NCBI GenBank assembly: GCA_002319955.1
Contig: DCJS01000042.1
Coordinates: forward strand, 7,516 to 23,128
From: Flavobacteriales bacterium UBA1694
Lineage (GTDB): Bacteria > Bacteroidota > Bacteroidia > Flavobacteriales > Weeksellaceae
DNA length: 15,613 bases
Direction of reading: 5' to 3'
The translations under genes were made by a program, and so were the position numbers. The notes under the pieces are model-generated. The model saw only the letters and a list, made by a program, of their open reading frames with translations, searched no databases and had not been told where the DNA came from. Positions within the stretch are counted from its first letter, which is position 1, and every line of letters starts with the position of its first letter. Shown one piece after another: positions 1 through 6,860 of this stretch.

Positions 1-470
1 CGCATGTTATGAAGACGGTCGGCAATTTTTATTAAAATCACACGAAAATCCTCAGAAAGCGTAAGAAGTAGTTTTCGGTAATTTTCAGACTGAATCGAGA
101 TGTTTTGGTGGTTCATTACCGAGATCTTCGTCAGACCATTTACGATGCCCGCAATCTTAGTTCCAAAGCGTTTTTCGAGGTCTTCGTAGGTGTAATCTGA
201 ATCTTCAATTACGTCGTGTAGTAGGGCGCAGGCAATAGAGGTGGCTCCAAGACCAATTTCATTGGCCACGATTTTGGCCACTTCAATTGGATGGTAGATA
301 TAGGGTTCACCTGATTTGCGTCGTTGGTCTTTATGCGCATCAAGTGCCAGATCGAACGCCTGGCGAATGAGTTTGTTCTGCTCCTCGTCAAGTGTGCGGT
401 AGGTGTTGGAAATTAAGTCCTTGTAACGGGCTAGAATTTCTTTATTTTCTTGTTCTAAATCATATATCAT
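1..470 (-). CDS. RelA/SpoT-family (p)ppGpp hydrolase/synthetase, 5' part only
   Basis: This is the N-terminal 156 residues of a Rel/SpoT (RSH) enzyme, read leftward and cut by the window edge. The visible part is the HD hydrolase domain that removes the 3'-pyrophosphate of ppGpp. Its signature residues are present: His60 in YIYHPIEVA, His85-Asp86 in LLHDVIED, and Asp151 in IKIADRLHNM. An intact HD motif implies an active hydrolase, so a bifunctional Rel/SpoT-like protein is likely, but the synthetase, TGS and ACT domains lie outside the window. The start at 470 follows an in-frame stop (TAG) directly upstream, so no longer start is possible. A Bacteroidota-type promoter lies about 50 bases upstream (523-530). 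The protein would act in the cytoplasm in the stringent response. Confidence 0.93.
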   Translation of the reverse strand, partial: MIYDLEQENKEILARYKDLISNTYRTLDEEQNKLIRQAFDLALDAHKDQRRKSGEPYIYHPIEVAKIVANEIGLGATSIACALLHDVIEDSDYTYEDLEKRFGTKIAGIVNGLTKISVMNHQNISIQSENYRKLLLTLSEDFRVILIKIADRLHNM

Positions 471-522
471 CTACACACTTCTTTAACCCTACGAATGTAG
501 AAAAAAAACAGCAGAACTCCAA

Positions 523-556
523 CAAATATAGGTCTAGAGAATGGATAATCTTCAAG
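523..556 (-). promoter_or_regulatory. Probable promoter of the RelA/SpoT gene
   Basis: On the minus strand TATATTTG (530-523) matches the Bacteroidota -7 consensus TAnnTTTG exactly. CCTTG (557-553) lies 22 bases further upstream and could serve as the -33 element. Transcription would start near 517, leaving a leader of about 47 bases before the ATG at 470. This promoter lies downstream of the minus-strand terminator at 658-683, so the RelA/SpoT gene does not depend on read-through from that hairpin. Confidence 0.5.
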
Positions 557-645
557 GCTGTATTTGGTTTTTATTAGCCCAGTAAAATGATCGAAGTGGT
601 GGGTTCAAAGCACGTTGGGATCTGTTCAACTAGAGTTTGCGCTGT

Positions 646-771
646 GGAAAAACAAAAAGCCCACTTGCAAGTGCAAGCGGGCTCTATTGAAAAAATTTAA
701 TTTGATATGAAAAAACAAAGTTATGTCGTAGTAACTAGTGTTCTTTTAAATCGTCGCAAAAATACGGCCAT
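646..771 (-). ncRNA. Putative short leader-like transcript with Leu-Val-Thr-Thr-Thr mini-ORF
   Basis: A TATTTTTG box on the minus strand (764-757) is an exact -7 consensus match, although no good -33 element lies behind it. A transcript starting near 750 would reach the terminator at 658-683 and be roughly 100 bases long. A mini-ORF at 771-721 reads MAVFLRRFKRTLVTTT and stops 38 bases before the hairpin, a layout like an amino-acid attenuator leader. However, its ATG lies upstream of the start site this promoter would give, and no antiterminator pairing is evident. It could equally be a small RNA or a non-functional remnant. Confidence 0.3.
648..683 (-). terminator. Strong intrinsic terminator, minus strand
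   Basis: On the minus strand the hairpin is AGCCCGCTTGC, loop ACTT, GCAAGTGGGCT: an 11-base-pair stem with one G-U pair. It is followed directly by TTTTTGTTTTT (658-648). On the plus strand the same stem has an A/C mismatch and no T-tract, so it works for leftward transcription. It lies about 305 bases beyond the acs stop and 178 bases before the RelA/SpoT start. It may end acs read-through or a separate short transcript. Confidence 0.8.
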
Positions 772-813
772 TCCTGCTGAGTTTTAACATTTCCTAATAG
801 AATTAACACAATA

Positions 814-839
814 TTAATAATAGAACACTTCTATATTAA
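814..839. repeat. AT-rich imperfect inverted repeat
   Basis: The arms TTAATAATAGAA (814-825) and TTCTATATTAA (829-839) pair over 11 positions with one bulged A and a 3-base loop. No T-tract follows on either strand beyond ordinary AT-richness. It may be a weak hairpin or an operator-like palindrome, and its function is unknown. Confidence 0.4.
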
Positions 840-988
840 AGAAATCGTAAATTTTATGTGAGCCCACTGCCTTTTTTGTATTTAAATAGCCTTTTATTTA
901 GCGAGTTAAAAGCTTTTCGCCGGATAAATTGGTTTACTTTAACGCATTTTATCATTTCGATTTGTGAGTAGGGTTACTAAGCAAAATC

Positions 989-2896
989 TTAGACCTTCTC
1001 ATTTTTTATTTCCTCTACGACCTCTGGATTTAACAGCGTCGAGATGTCTCCGAAGTTGCTCTGTTCGCCTTCGGCAATTTTCCTTAGAATCCGGCGCATA
1101 ATTTTTCCTGACCGTGTTTTTGGCAGGGCACTGACAAATTGAATTTTATCCAATTTGGCTATAGGGCCTATGGTATCCGAAATGAGCATGTTAATCTCTT
1201 TTTTCAGATTTTCTCGGTCACGGGATTCGCCACTTTCTTTTAGCGTGACGAAGGCATAGAGCCCACTGCCTTTAATCTCGTGCGGGTAGCCTGCAATGGC
1301 AGATTCTGCCACAGCGGGATGTTGGTTGATGCTGTCCTCAATGGGCGCAGTCCCTAAATTGTGGCCAGAGACAATGATCACATCATCGACGCGTCCGGTA
1401 ATTCGGTAGTAGCCGGTTTCATCCCTTAGGGCTCCATCGCCTGTAAAATACTTCCCAGGGAAGGTGCTAAAGTAAGTGTCCTTGTAGCGCTGATGATCGT
1501 TCCAAATCGTTCGGGCGATTCCAGGCCAGGGGAAGCGAATGCATAGGTTTCCATCGACTTGATTTCCGGTGATTTCGTTTCGCTTATCATCCATTAACAC
1601 GGGCTGAATTCCAGGGAGTGGGAGCGTCGCGTAGGTGGGTTTGGTCGGTGTTACAAAAGGAATGGGAGAGATCATGATTCCGCCCGTTTCCGTCTGCCAC
1701 CACGTGTCCACAATAGGGCATTTCTTTTTACCAACATGGTCGTTGTACCAGTGCCAGGCTTCATCGTTAATGGGTTCGCCTACCGAACCAATGACTCGAA
1801 GGGAACTTAGATCGTGCTTTTCCACCCAGTGTGTGCTCTCCTTTGCTAAGGAACGAATGGCGGTAGGCGCTGTATAGAACTGCGTGACTTTATGTTTAGC
1901 AATGACTTCCCAGAAGCGGTCTGGCTCGGGATAGGTTGGAACCCCTTCGAATAAAACGGTCGTTGCGCCACAGCTCAGGGGTCCATATAAGATGTAGGAA
2001 TGGCCTGTGATCCAGCCAATGTCCGCCGTGCACCAGTAGACATCATTCTCTTTATAATTAAATACATTTTTAAAAGTGTACCCACAATACACCATGTAGC
2101 CGGCTGTGGTGTGAAGCATTCCTTTTGGTTTGCCAGTCGAGCCTGAGGTGTAGAGAATAAAAAGGGGATCCTCCGCGTCCATAATTCTTGAAACAAAGTC
2201 GCTTGAAGCCTCGCTGTAAAGGGGCTCAAGCCAAAGGTCTCGGCCCTCTTTCATGACGACTTCACCGCCCGTTCGCTTTACGACGAGCACGCGTTTGACA
2301 CCCGGAGATTGTTCCAGAGCTTTGTCTACGATGCTTTTAAGATCCAAAGATTTTTGACCTCGAAAGCTTCCATCGGAGCAGACCAAGAGTTTGGCATCAC
2401 AATCGTTTATTCGGGAAGATAAGGCGGCATCCGAAAATCCGGCAAACACGACCGAATGCACGGCGCCTAACCGGGCACATGCGAGCATGGTTACTGCAAG
2501 TTCTGGAATCATGGGAAGGTAGATACACACGCGGTCACCCTTCTCCACGCCTTGGCTTTTTAAGACATTGGCCATTTTACAAACCCGCTCATGAAGTTCC
2601 TTATAGGAGATGTGTTGGGCGGACTCTTCTGGATCGTTCGGTTCAAATAAGATGGCCGTTTTGTCACCGCGAACTTGCAAGTGGCGGTCAATGCAGTTTT
2701 TTGTAATGTTTAACTTGGCATTTTTAAACCACTTGATCTTGGCCTCTTCCATATCAAATTCCACCACTTTAGTCCAACGTTGGTACCAAACAAAGCCTTC
2801 TTCAGCCACTTGGTCCCAGAATTTTTTCGGGTTTTTAATGGATTTTTTATACTGTTTGAAATAGTCAGGTAAATCGTCAATGTAGAAATTTTTCAT
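989..2896 (-). CDS. acs: Acetyl-CoA synthetase (AMP-forming)
   Basis: This 635-residue cytoplasmic enzyme makes acetyl-CoA from acetate, ATP and CoA through acetyl-AMP. It has the usual length of bacterial Acs (about 650). The adenylate-forming motifs occur in order: the P-loop YTSGSTGKPKG (249-259), VDTWWQTETGG (396-406) with the Trp pair that shapes the small acetate pocket, TGDGA (485-489), and the hinge GRVDD (501-505). PKTRSGKIMRRILRK (592-606) carries Lys598, the residue equivalent to the acetylation-controlled lysine of Salmonella Acs. The motif usually written GHRLGTAEIE reads GHNLGTAPIE (511-520), which I recall as common in Flavobacteriia. The gene diverges from the copper regulator. 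No strong TAnnTTTG promoter was found; TAATTTTA (2945-2938) is a weak candidate. Confidence 0.96.
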   Translation of the reverse strand: MKNFYIDDLPDYFKQYKKSIKNPKKFWDQVAEEGFVWYQRWTKVVEFDMEEAKIKWFKNAKLNITKNCIDRHLQVRGDKTAILFEPNDPEESAQHISYKELHERVCKMANVLKSQGVEKGDRVCIYLPMIPELAVTMLACARLGAVHSVVFAGFSDAALSSRINDCDAKLLVCSDGSFRGQKSLDLKSIVDKALEQSPGVKRVLVVKRTGGEVVMKEGRDLWLEPLYSEASSDFVSRIMDAEDPLFILYTSGSTGKPKGMLHTTAGYMVYCGYTFKNVFNYKENDVYWCTADIGWITGHSYILYGPLSCGATTVLFEGVPTYPEPDRFWEVIAKHKVTQFYTAPTAIRSLAKESTHWVEKHDLSSLRVIGSVGEPINDEAWHWYNDHVGKKKCPIVDTWWQTETGGIMISPIPFVTPTKPTYATLPLPGIQPVLMDDKRNEITGNQVDGNLCIRFPWPGIARTIWNDHQRYKDTYFSTFPGKYFTGDGALRDETGYYRITGRVDDVIIVSGHNLGTAPIEDSINQHPAVAESAIAGYPHEIKGSGLYAFVTLKESGESRDRENLKKEINMLISDTIGPIAKLDKIQFVSALPKTRSGKIMRRILRKIAEGEQSNFGDISTLLNPEVVEEIKNEKV

Positions 2897-3085
2897 AGGG
2901 CTCTAATAGATTTAAGATGTGCGGAGCGTTTAGTTCTTAAAATTAGAAAATATTTTAATGTCATAGCAGAATTTAAAAAGTTTATTCTTTAAAATCAAAA
3001 TAGGAGGTCTTTAATATTGAGTTCAGTTTGAATGTAGGTACGATCTTGAGTTTTGATTCACTAAATTTAAGGTTTCCGCCCTTCT

Positions 3086-3117
3086 TTTGGCAAGCGGCGA
3101 AAAGTATCGTATTTTTG
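3086..3117 (+). promoter_or_regulatory. Promoter of the HMA-AraC regulator gene
   Basis: TTTG at 3086-3089 and TATTTTTG at 3110-3117 are separated by 20 bases and match the Bacteroidota sigma factor consensus. Transcription would begin around 3123. This places the promoter inside a longer open frame that starts at 3028 and so decides for the ATG at 3139. Confidence 0.7.
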
Positions 3118-3138
3118 CTTAATGTCAAACGATTGATT

Positions 3139-3702
3139 ATGGCTCAACTTTTTATTAAAAATATGGTATGCAACCGCTGTGTGATGGTGGTGCAGGCTGA
3201 ATTCGAAAAACAGGGTATTGCCACCCAGGAGGTAACGCTAGGGGAAGTCGTGCTTGAGAAGGAACTTTCAACCCCTCAGCGCTTGGCACTTGGCAGCTCT
3301 CTTGAATCCTTAGGCTTTGAGATTATTGACGATAAAAGGAGCCAGACGATTGAGAAGATAAAAAACGTGATAATTGCGCTTGTTCACCAACGTGATAACG
3401 AGAGTAAAATAAATTTATCAGAGCTCTTAACTCAGAAGTTCCACCAAGATTATAGTGCCTTATCGCACCTCTTTTCCGAGGTAGAGAGTACAACCATTGA
3501 AAAGTACTTCATTGCGCAGAAAATTGAGAAAGTGAAAGAACTTCTGGTCTATGATGAGCTGACCTTAAGTGAAATTGCGCATCAATTAAATTATTCAAGT
3601 GTGGCCTATTTAAGCAACCAGTTTAAAAAAGTCACCGGACTTTCCCCAAGCCACTTCAAAAAGATTCGTGAATCGAAGCGAAAGCCTTTAGACTCAATTT
3701 AA
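3139..3702 (+). CDS. AraC-family regulator with N-terminal heavy-metal-associated-like domain
   Basis: This 187-residue protein probably senses copper and controls the adjacent ATPase gene. Residues 2-65 resemble a small HMA metal-binding fold with the motif MVCNRC (Cys11, Cys14). They are followed by a linker and an AraC-type DNA-binding domain (about 84-180). The second helix-turn-helix reads LSEIAHQLNYSSVAYLSNQF, followed by the LSPSHFKK end motif (168-175). There is no classical AraC cupin effector domain, so the metal-binding-like domain is the likely sensor; that role is inferred. A start at 3028 is possible in frame, but the promoter at 3110-3117 lies downstream of it and the protein between 3028 and 3138 has no recognisable character. 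The gene is in the same orientation as copA, 158 bases upstream. Confidence 0.85.
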   Translation: MAQLFIKNMVCNRCVMVVQAEFEKQGIATQEVTLGEVVLEKELSTPQRLALGSSLESLGFEIIDDKRSQTIEKIKNVIIALVHQRDNESKINLSELLTQKFHQDYSALSHLFSEVESTTIEKYFIAQKIEKVKELLVYDELTLSEIAHQLNYSSVAYLSNQFKKVTGLSPSHFKKIRESKRKPLDSI

Positions 3703-3778
3703 AAACGCTGATTCCAAGTGACGCTTTTTAGATTCTACGGTGTGATAAAGTGCCTAGGAATGAGTCATTTCATAAATC

Positions 3779-3835
3779 TTACAACTTAAATCAACAAAAT
3801 TACAAGTGAATCGGCCTTAAGTAGTCGCATCTTTG
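3779..3835 (+). promoter_or_regulatory. Candidate activator-dependent promoter of copA with TTACAA direct repeats
   Basis: TTACAA occurs at 3779-3784 and again at 3800-3805, exactly 21 bases (two helical turns) apart. It is followed by CATCTTTG (3828-3835), a one-mismatch version of the TAnnTTTG box. No -33 TTTG is present. AraC-family proteins usually bind two direct half-sites, the nearer one next to the -35 region, so this fits an operator for the regulator encoded at 3139-3702. The link is inferred. Confidence 0.4.
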
Positions 3836-3860
3836 TGCTGTAAACTTAAAGACATTTCTT

Positions 3861-6278
3861 ATGGCATCAACGAAAGACTTAATTTATCTTCCACTTGAGG
3901 GTGTAGACAGTGAACACTGCGCTTTGATCGTGGACAAAGGCCTATCTCAAGTTCAAGGCATCGATAGCCATAAAGTTGAACTTAACAATGGGCGCGCCGC
4001 AATCACAGTCGAAAACACCCAAGTGGTTTCAAAAGCGGTGCAGGCAATAAAGGATCTAGGGTATGGCGTGACGACAGTCAAAGGAAGCTTCCCGGTCTTA
4101 GAAATGACCTGCGCCTCATGCGCCTCCAGTTCTCAAAATATTGTTAGAATGCAGCCCGGTGTACTTAGTGCCGAGGTGAATTACGGGACGGGAAATCTTG
4201 TGGTGGAATACCTTCCCTCTATGACCGATCCCTACCAATTACAAAAGGCGCTGCAAGGTGCCGGTTATGATCTGCTCATAGAAAAGGAGTCGGCCCAAAT
4301 AGAAACCCTTGAGGCCATCCACGAGAAAAAATATAAGGCCCTAAAAAGACGAACCACTTGGGCGGTGATCCTTTCACTTCCTGTGGTGGCTATAGGCATG
4401 TTCTTTATGGATCTTCCCTTTGGAAACGAAATTATGTGGGCGTTTTCAACGCCTGTGGTTCTCTACTTAGGACGAAGCTTCTTTATTAATGCTTGGAAGC
4501 AGGCTAAGCACGGCTCGGCCAATATGGACACTCTTGTGGCGTTAAGCACCGGGATTGCCTATATCTTCAGTGTTTTTAATATGCTGTTTCCCGAGGTTTG
4601 GGAGCGACGTGGTTTAGAGCCGCACGTCTACTTTGAGGCCGCAGCCGTTATTATTGCATTTATTCTTCTCGGGAAATTACTTGAAGAAGAAGCAAAAGGG
4701 AACACCTCGAGTGCGATCAAAAAACTGATGGGGTTGCAGCCCAAAACGGTGGTGCTCGTAGAGGCCGATGGCACCCAAAGAACAGTAGCAATTGAGTCTA
4801 TATCTAAAGGGGATTTAATTCTTGTAAAGCCAGGAGAAAAAATTGCCGTCGATGGAACGGTTAGCTCCGGGCAATCTTATGTGGATGAAAGCATGTTAAG
4901 TGGGGAGCCTGTCGCTGTTTTAAAATCTGAGAATGAACCGGTCTATGCCGGAACGATAAACCAAAAAGGAAGTTTTCAATTTAAAGCCGAGAAAGTGGGT
5001 AAGGAGACTTTACTTTCTCAAATTATAAAAACCGTGCAAGATGCGCAGGGCAGTAAAGCCCCCGTGCAGAAACTCGTTGATAAAATTGCAGGAATCTTTG
5101 TTCCAATCGTTATTGGCATCGCTCTATTAACTTTGGTGCTCTGGCTTATTTTAGGCGGGGAAAATGGACTTGTACACGGCTTACTTGCGGCCATCACTGT
5201 GCTGGTTATTGCCTGTCCGTGTGCTCTAGGACTTGCGACACCAACGGCCATTATGGTTGGCGTTGGCAAAGGTGCACAGCAGGGAATCTTAATTAAAGAT
5301 GCAGAAAGCCTTGAAACGGCAAAGAAAATAACGGCTGTTGTACTGGATAAAACAGGAACCATTACCGAGGGAAGACCAGAGGTTAGCGCCACGCAGTGGA
5401 TTGAAACAACGGATTTAGACCTAATTCAAAACGTTTTAGTTGGACTAGAAAATAACTCAGAGCATCCACTGGCCGAGGCGGTGGTCAAGCATTTGAGCGC
5501 TTCAGCGGGAGTTCAAATCAGAAACTTTGAGAGCGTCACGGGCAAAGGTGCCAAAGGCGACTTTGAGAATGAGACCTACTTTGTTGGAAATAAAACCCTC
5601 ATGCGCGAAAATGGGATTTCTATTGAGAACCTATTAGAGCAGCGTGCCCAGCAGTGGGCCCTAGAGGCCAGTACGGTGATTTGGTTTTCGAATAGCAGTA
5701 AAGCCCTGGCTGTTTTTGCCATCGCAGATAAAATAAAAGAAACTTCGGTCAAGGCCATTAAAGAGCTTCATGAAATGGGTATTGAGCTCTATATGCTCAC
5801 AGGCGATAATGAAGCGACGGCAAAAGCCATTGCTGAGCAAACAGGCATCACCCAGTATAAGGCCGAGGTCTTACCGCAGCATAAAGCGGATTTTGTAAAA
5901 GAGCTGCAGGCTAAAGGAAACACCGTGGCGATGGTCGGGGACGGGATTAATGACAGTACAGCTCTGGCTACTGCAGACGTAAGTATTGCAATGGGCAAAG
6001 GCTCTGATATTGCGATGGATGTGGCGAAAATGACGCTTATTTCATCCGATTTAACGAAGATTCCTCAGGCTATTCGTTTGTCTAAAAATACGGTGCAAAC
6101 CATTCGACAGAACCTTTTCTGGGCCTTTATTTACAATATCATTGGCATTCCAATTGCAGCAGGAATACTCTACCCAATCAATGGTTTTCTTCTAAATCCT
6201 ATGATTGCTGGGGCTGCAATGGCCTTAAGTAGTGTCAGTGTGGTGAGTAACAGTCTAAGATTAAAATGGAAAAAATAA
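3861..6278 (+). CDS. copA: Copper-exporting P1B-1-type ATPase (CopA family)
   Basis: This 805-residue inner-membrane pump should move Cu+ out of the cytoplasm at the cost of ATP. The N-terminus has two HMA-fold domains. The first (about 6-72) has lost the CxxC motif and keeps only Cys20. The second carries MTCASC (82-87). The transport site CPC is at 452-454 in membrane helix 6. NLFWAFIYN (751-759) and the helix-8 motif MALSSVSVVSNSLRL (787-801) are the Cu+-specific P1B-1 signatures. The catalytic core shows SGEP (347-350), the phosphorylated Asp496 in DKTGT, the HP pair (535-536), TGDN (647-650) and GDGIND (693-698). The order regulator, ATPase, small HMA protein is a copper-tolerance cluster. 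Confidence 0.95.
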   Translation: MASTKDLIYLPLEGVDSEHCALIVDKGLSQVQGIDSHKVELNNGRAAITVENTQVVSKAVQAIKDLGYGVTTVKGSFPVLEMTCASCASSSQNIVRMQPGVLSAEVNYGTGNLVVEYLPSMTDPYQLQKALQGAGYDLLIEKESAQIETLEAIHEKKYKALKRRTTWAVILSLPVVAIGMFFMDLPFGNEIMWAFSTPVVLYLGRSFFINAWKQAKHGSANMDTLVALSTGIAYIFSVFNMLFPEVWERRGLEPHVYFEAAAVIIAFILLGKLLEEEAKGNTSSAIKKLMGLQPKTVVLVEADGTQRTVAIESISKGDLILVKPGEKIAVDGTVSSGQSYVDESMLSGEPVAVLKSENEPVYAGTINQKGSFQFKAEKVGKETLLSQIIKTVQDAQGSKAPVQKLVDKIAGIFVPIVIGIALLTLVLWLILGGENGLVHGLLAAITVLVIACPCALGLATPTAIMVGVGKGAQQGILIKDAESLETAKKITAVVLDKTGTITEGRPEVSATQWIETTDLDLIQNVLVGLENNSEHPLAEAVVKHLSASAGVQIRNFESVTGKGAKGDFENETYFVGNKTLMRENGISIENLLEQRAQQWALEASTVIWFSNSSKALAVFAIADKIKETSVKAIKELHEMGIELYMLTGDNEATAKAIAEQTGITQYKAEVLPQHKADFVKELQAKGNTVAMVGDGINDSTALATADVSIAMGKGSDIAMDVAKMTLISSDLTKIPQAIRLSKNTVQTIRQNLFWAFIYNIIGIPIAAGILYPINGFLLNPMIAGAAMALSSVSVVSNSLRLKWKK

Positions 6279-6370
6279 GTCTAGGCCCTTTTAAATGAGC
6301 TAGGGGTCTGAAGCGAATTAAAACGAACGAAATACTAGAATTAATACTAACCTATAAATACAGCAACCTT

Positions 6371-6589
6371 ATGGAAAACAAGGACCTTAAATTTAAAACA
6401 ACGCTTGACTGTTCAGGCTGCGTCTCAAAAGTACAATCCGATTTAGATGCTGCGCCAGGAATTCAGACTTGGGCGGTCGATACGACAACACCTGACAAAA
6501 TCTTAACCATAAAATCCAATGGAATCACTGAGACTGAGGTAATCGACATTCTTAAAAGCAAAGGTTTTGAGGCAGCACTAATGAACTAA
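6371..6589 (+). CDS. Small heavy-metal-associated (CopZ-like) protein
   Basis: This 72-residue protein is a single HMA domain and a likely cytoplasmic Cu+ chaperone for the ATPase encoded 92 bases upstream. The metal site reads LDCSGC (13-18), with Cys15 and Cys18. The Met common in MxCxxC is replaced by Leu. The C-terminal part (VIDILKSKGFEA) is the last helix and strand of the ferredoxin-like fold. No obvious promoter is visible in the gap, so it is probably transcribed with copA. CopZ identity is inferred from the domain and the neighbourhood. Confidence 0.85.
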   Translation: MENKDLKFKTTLDCSGCVSKVQSDLDAAPGIQTWAVDTTTPDKILTIKSNGITETEVIDILKSKGFEAALMN

Positions 6590-6618
6590 GCCCGAAAGAG
6601 CGTTTTCACCAGCTATTT

Positions 6619-6650
6619 CAAGCGTCCTTTTTTTTAAAAAGGGGCGCTTG
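6619..6650 (+). terminator. Imperfect hairpin after the copper cluster, possible terminator
   Basis: CAAGCG (6619-6624) pairs with CGCTTG (6645-6650). An inner CC/GG and TTTTT/AAAAA stem follows, with a one-base bulge. The T-run lies inside the stem and the tail (ATTGTTAAATT) is poor, so termination efficiency is uncertain. It separates the copper cluster from the pyr leader. Confidence 0.5.
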
Positions 6651-6717
6651 ATTGTTAAATTGCGGCGGAAGAGTAAAATAATTTGGCCTGTAAATTTTTA
6701 CTTTTCAAATTTATGTT

Positions 6718-6725
6718 TATCTTTG
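6718..6725 (+). promoter_or_regulatory. Promoter (-7 box) of the pyrB-carA-carB operon
   Basis: TATCTTTG is an exact match to TAnnTTTG. Transcription would start at about 6730-6732. The -33 region is T-rich but has no clean TTTG at the right distance. The box lies at the head of the leader described at 6732-6842. Confidence 0.65.
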
Positions 6726-6731
6726 CACTCA

Positions 6732-6842
6732 ATGTGTAAAACGCTACATCTTGACAGTACATCAAGAGGCAAAGATGCCTCAGAAACGATATTTTTTATA
6801 AAGAACGAAGTCTTTTTGGCTTCGTTTTTTTTTGTATTTTAG
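6732..6842 (+). CDS. Putative pyr leader peptide, pyrL-like
   Basis: A 36-codon frame begins with an ATG at or within a few bases of the predicted transcription start. It begins MCKTLHLDSTSRGKDASETI and ends in a Phe-rich stretch encoded by the terminator's T-tract. It runs through the whole terminator hairpin (6804-6826) and stops 18 bases before pyrB. This is the layout of the E. coli pyrBI leader, where a translating ribosome close behind a UTP-starved polymerase prevents the terminator from forming. The similarity is in layout, not sequence. The ATG may be leaderless, and no Shine-Dalgarno is visible. The frame could be fortuitous. Confidence 0.4.
   Translation: MCKTLHLDSTSRGKDASETIFFIKNEVFLASFFFVF
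6749..6781 (+). promoter_or_regulatory. Overlapping alternative hairpins in the pyr leader
   Basis: TCTTGA (6749-6754) pairs with TCAAGA (6762-6767). GAGGCA (6766-6771) pairs with TGCCTC (6776-6781) around the tetraloop AAGA. The two stems share bases and cannot both form fully. A third option pairs CATCTT (6747-6752) with AAGATG (6772-6777). The second hairpin is followed by a U-tract at 6792-6797, as expected for a transcriptional pause site. A PyrR-binding loop was considered, but only GAGGC and nearby bases fit its consensus. Confidence 0.5.
6804..6833 (+). terminator. Intrinsic terminator in the pyr leader (attenuator)
   Basis: AACGAAGTC (6804-6812), loop TTTTT, and GGCTTCGTT (6818-6826) form a nine-base-pair stem with one G-U pair. 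The stem's final Ts run into an unbroken tract of nine Ts (6825-6833). It lies between the promoter at 6718 and the pyrB start at 6861, so it must be bypassed for the operon to be expressed. Confidence 0.85.
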
Positions 6843-6860
6843 AGGGAAATTTAAAAACGA

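Larger units (their letters stand above)
471..988. other. 518-base intergenic region between acs and the RelA/SpoT gene
   Basis: No convincing protein-coding gene is present. The region holds the RelA/SpoT promoter (523-556) and a strong minus-strand terminator (648-683). A TAnnTTTG box on the minus strand (757-764) could feed that terminator. An AT-rich imperfect inverted repeat lies at 814-839. The part next to the end of acs (about 840-988) is AT-rich and shows no clear terminator for acs. A short reading frame on each strand (707-787 plus, 721-771 minus) overlaps the putative small transcript. Confidence 0.7.

Noticed and set aside
707..787. Plus-strand 26-codon frame MKKQSYVVVTSVLLNRRK... 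with a Val/Leu run, a possible leader peptide.
   Set aside because: No TAnnTTTG box precedes it, the hairpin upstream terminates the opposite strand, and no terminator or biosynthetic gene follows on the plus strand.
860..1273. Exact 15-base repeat GAGCCCACTGCCTTT at 860-874 and inside acs at 1259-1273.
   Set aside because: The match ends abruptly on both sides, with no surrounding homology, so chance is adequate as an explanation.
3028..3138. Longer 5' extension of the HMA-AraC gene starting at 3028.
   Set aside because: A consensus promoter at 3086-3117 lies inside it and the HMA-like domain starts cleanly at the ATG at 3139.
6648..6731. Upstream part of a 64-codon frame that ends at 6842.
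   Set aside because: It begins before the pyr promoter box at 6718-6725, so only the portion from 6732 can be on the operon transcript.
6755..6781. PyrR-binding loop in the pyr leader.
   Set aside because: Only fragments of the ARUCCNGNGAGGYU consensus are present (AUC and GAGGC with two bases missing between them), and the best folds here are simple hairpins without the characteristic bulge.
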